Shown one piece after another: positions 61,853-64,000 of a DNA stretch of 64,000 bases (the first letter of the stretch is position 1; each line of letters begins with the position of its first letter). The DNA is taken from contig JAKSIJ010000013.1 in assembly GCA_024398875.1 (NCBI GenBank), positions 1 through 64,000 of the forward strand. The letters run 5' to 3'. Below the pieces are notes generated by a model. It ran no database searches. It worked only from the letters and a program-made list of their open reading frames with translations, and had not been told where the DNA came from. The DNA is from Fibrobacter sp. (GTDB lineage: Bacteria > Fibrobacterota > Fibrobacteria > Fibrobacterales > Fibrobacteraceae). A program made the translations under genes and the position numbers.

Positions 61853-63337
61853 GTGGTTAATACGGTTTCTTTATTAGATGATGTTGCTTCTCCTTGGGAG
61901 TCGGTGCTCCAGGTTATTCGCTCGGAATGTGGCGAATGGAGCCTGACGATTCTGGATGCCATTGGTTACGAAGGCTTTTTTGATGGCTATGCTTGTTTGA
62001 CGGCTCCGGATAAGTTCCGTGAGACATGGCTGAATAGTCATTATGGTGAATTATTGCGCAAGACCTTTGCTCAAGTTCTTGGGTCTGCATTTAAGGATTA
62101 TCGCGTTCGTTTGTTGATGGTCTCGGAACCTGCTCCCGAAATGAAGTTGGGAGCGGCGAGCATTCCTCAGGTTGTGATTCAGGCGGCAAAGCAGGCCGCT
62201 GCAACATCCGGGGCAGCCAAGAAGAATCCAGTTTTTGAGAATCGCTTGTATTCACGGTATACTTTTGAAAATTTTGTGGAAGGCTCTTGCAATTCTACGG
62301 CACTCCGCGCTTGCGAAACGGTGGTGGAAAACCCTGGCGATATGGCTATGAATCCTTTGCTGGTTTATGGAGCTTCTGGGCTTGGAAAAACACATTTGTT
62401 GCAGGCTATTGCCGCAAAATTGCAGGCTACCAAGAAGCATTTGAAGGTGGTGTACTGCCAGGCGTATGAATTTTTGCGCGCCCATGTGGCCATTGCGGAA
62501 AATGCCAAGCGAGGTGCATACGATAAGGCCAAAGAACTGACGGCATTTTTCCATGAGCGCTTTGAGGAATGCGATGTGCTCCTCATCGATGATGTGCAAC
62601 TGCTGGAGAAGGGAATCAAAACCCAGAAGCGTTTGGCTTATCTCATTCGTAAACTTCGTAGTCTCGGAAAGCAGGTTGTGCTTTCTTGCGATAGACATCC
62701 CAGCGCCTTCAAAAAACTTGCCGAAGGCGAGCAACTCCCGAAGAGTTCTTCCATTCCGCGGTTGACGGAAAATCTGCTAACGCCACTGGAAAGCTGTGTG
62801 GCGGTGGGCCTGGATGAACCGGATTTGAATACGCGCATGGGCGTTGTGCAAATGAAGTCTGAGAAGATTCCTTTTGTGGAGAAGGATAGGGAAGAGATTT
62901 GCCGCTACCTCTCTATGGCTCCCCGTAGCAATGTTCGCTTGCTGGAAGGCTTGCTGAGCCAAATCCGTGCGGTGTATTCCTTGGGAGGAACGGAACTGAC
63001 GCTTCTTTCTGTAAAGCAGATCGTGGGTGTGCAGCATGGGGAGGAAGATGCCCCGCTGACTTTGAAGAGCATTGCCGAGGCTGTGGCGGCGCACTTTAAT
63101 GTGGATTTGCTGGTGCTTTCTTCAAAGCGTCAGGATGCGGGCGCTAGTCTTCCGCGCAAGATTGCCATGCTCCTTTGTCGCGAAATGACAACGGAATCCC
63201 TTCAGAAGGTGGGGGCGATGTTCAATCGTGATTATGCCACGGTTATTGCCTCAATCCGTTCGCTGGGTAAGCAAATGGATAAGGATGCGGTTTTGGCGCG
63301 CCGGGTAAGCGATATCAGATATATGTTAGAAGGTTAA
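61853..63337 (+). CDS. dnaA: Chromosomal replication initiator DnaA
   Basis: A 494-residue DnaA. Residues about 1-90 form domain I. The AAA+ domain has FENFVEGSCNSTALRACETV, Walker A (YGASGLGKTHLLQAIAAKLQ) and Walker B (CDVLLIDDVQLLEKG). The C-terminal domain IV has the DNA-binding helix region ASLPRKIAMLLCREMTTESL and FNRDYATVIASIR, where the classic motif is slightly diverged. A GTG at 61853 is preferred over an in-frame TTG at 61805, which would add a hydrophobic, unlikely leader. dnaN does not follow. Confidence 0.9.
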   Translation: MVNTVSLLDDVASPWESVLQVIRSECGEWSLTILDAIGYEGFFDGYACLTAPDKFRETWLNSHYGELLRKTFAQVLGSAFKDYRVRLLMVSEPAPEMKLGAASIPQVVIQAAKQAAATSGAAKKNPVFENRLYSRYTFENFVEGSCNSTALRACETVVENPGDMAMNPLLVYGASGLGKTHLLQAIAAKLQATKKHLKVVYCQAYEFLRAHVAIAENAKRGAYDKAKELTAFFHERFEECDVLLIDDVQLLEKGIKTQKRLAYLIRKLRSLGKQVVLSCDRHPSAFKKLAEGEQLPKSSSIPRLTENLLTPLESCVAVGLDEPDLNTRMGVVQMKSEKIPFVEKDREEICRYLSMAPRSNVRLLEGLLSQIRAVYSLGGTELTLLSVKQIVGVQHGEEDAPLTLKSIAEAVAAHFNVDLLVLSSKRQDAGASLPRKIAMLLCREMTTESLQKVGAMFNRDYATVIASIRSLGKQMDKDAVLARRVSDIRYMLEG

Positions 63338-63350
63338 GAGCTTCTGTTTG

Positions 63351-63998
63351 TTATGCACGCGGGTGGGTCTTCTTGAAGGCCTGCCGCAAGCGCTCTGCAT
63401 TTACGTGGGTGTAAATCTGGGTGGTGGAAATGCTGGAGTGGCCAAGCATCTCTTTCACGCTCATGATTTCCGCTCCATTTTCCAGCAAATGGGTCGCAAA
63501 ACTGTGGCGAAGTACGTGGGGGCTCGCTTTCCCTTCCCATCCAATGTCCCGCAGCAAGTCGTGAATGTCGTTCCGGAGCGTGCGCACGCTGTAAGGCTTA
63601 CCGTCTTCAGCTAGGAACACGTATCCCAGCGGCGTAATGGGGTGCCCCGCCTCTGTCTGCTGAATTTTGAACAAATTAAGCTGTTCAATCAAAGCGTCTG
63701 TGATGGGGACAATCCGTTCCTTGTTCCCCTTACCGATGACCTGCACCAGTTTTTCCTTTTCCCGAATCTGGTTCCAGTGGAGGCTCTGGCATTCCGAGAT
63801 ACGGAGGCCCGAACCGTAGATGAGTTCCAGGAGAGTTCGTGCCCGCACTTGCTGCAGGTTCGCCTCGCTTTCGTCGCCCAATTTTTCCGAGATTTTTTCC
63901 GTCGCCAAATCCTTCTGGCCAAGGAAGGCCACCAGCCGCTTGGGGTGCTTGGGCATGGGAATGCCGTCCGCCGGATTTTTCTGCAGGATGTTGGACCG
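63351..63998 (-). CDS. xerD: XerC/XerD-type tyrosine recombinase, cut by window edge
   Basis: The C-terminal 215 residues of a tyrosine recombinase; the frame stays open to the edge at 64000. Catalytic residues visible are Arg (GSGLRISECQ), Lys (GKGNKERIVP), His-x-x-Arg (HVLRHSFATHLL), His (GHSSISTTQIYTHV) and the tyrosine nucleophile in IYTHV. Xer proteins resolve chromosome dimers at dif. Choice between xerC and xerD is not certain. It is convergent with dnaA. Confidence 0.85.
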   Translation of the reverse strand, partial: RSNILQKNPADGIPMPKHPKRLVAFLGQKDLATEKISEKLGDESEANLQQVRARTLLELIYGSGLRISECQSLHWNQIREKEKLVQVIGKGNKERIVPITDALIEQLNLFKIQQTEAGHPITPLGYVFLAEDGKPYSVRTLRNDIHDLLRDIGWEGKASPHVLRHSFATHLLENGAEIMSVKEMLGHSSISTTQIYTHVNAERLRQAFKKTHPRA

Positions 63999-64000
63999 CA

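Noticed and set aside
61853-63337. An Hda/RuvB-type AAA+ protein rather than DnaA
   Set aside because: The C-terminal DNA-binding domain and full length are present, and DnaA boxes lie upstream.

Overview
The window comes from a Fibrobacter-type bacterium (Fibrobacterota). The evidence is two lipoproteins with the Fibrobacter major-paralogous (FISUMP) domain, serine-rich linkers joining polysaccharide-lyase and carbohydrate-binding modules, type IX-secretion-like C-terminal tails, an APH-like kinase of a Fibrobacter paralogous type, a GH8 xylan enzyme and many exported barrel proteins. Most of the window is ordinary chromosomal housekeeping DNA with moderate GC. One stretch, about 15.2-21.9 kb, is AT-rich, carries fragments and repeats, and looks accessory.

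Layout. 0-15 kb: outer-membrane protein, holA-greA, argJ, a MORN+FISUMP lipoprotein, GH8 enzyme, a barrel protein, PHP phosphoesterase, a truncated GT9-like protein, viroplasmin-type RNase H, metG, and a lipoprotein/barrel pair. 15.2-17.6 kb: broken remnants, then a Fic-domain gene preceded by a 22-bp periodic repeat array. 17.6-21.8 kb: the most unusual region. Here cas2-cas1 (type II-like, catalytic residues intact, no cas9 in the window) lie beside five copies of a 36-nt CRISPR-like repeat. The repeats are separated not by ~30-nt spacers but by inserts of 350-752 bp holding small genes and gene fragments. 22-27.6 kb: acyl-CoA ligase, Na+/solute symporter (its start abuts a sixth, diverged repeat copy), a RelB/PIN toxin-antitoxin pair and a lipoprotein. 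27.6-38.7 kb: purB, kinase, gatC, kdsB, comEA-like, pilM/pilN-like, rsmD, coaD, rhomboid, PfkB kinase and exported proteins. 39-45.6 kb: cinA-recA, a FISUMP lipoprotein, a membrane protein, histidine phosphatase, a metal ABC permease. 45.7-50.6 kb: two paralogous secreted beta-helix proteins with CBM35-like modules. 50.6-56 kb: mdh, an arginase-fold protein, a Wzi-like protein, a U32 peptidase. 56-61 kb: a complete tol-pal operon. 61-64 kb: a YbjQ-like gene, an AT-rich oriC-like region with DnaA boxes, dnaA, and the edge of a xer recombinase.

The main candidate for a new system is 17.6-21.8 kb. All intact small genes there (hicB, a membrane protein, two paralogous 75/77-aa proteins, a lipoprotein) point the same way as cas1-cas2. 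For three of them the start codon lies 0-3 nt beyond a repeat, and the complementary strand of the repeat supplies a GAGG ribosome-binding site. Several insert ends cut through genes, including a phage virion-morphogenesis gene. This resembles an integron-like cassette array built on CRISPR repeats. A decayed type II-C array that gained large inserts by other means is the main alternative. All functional statements are inferences from sequence reading without database searches.
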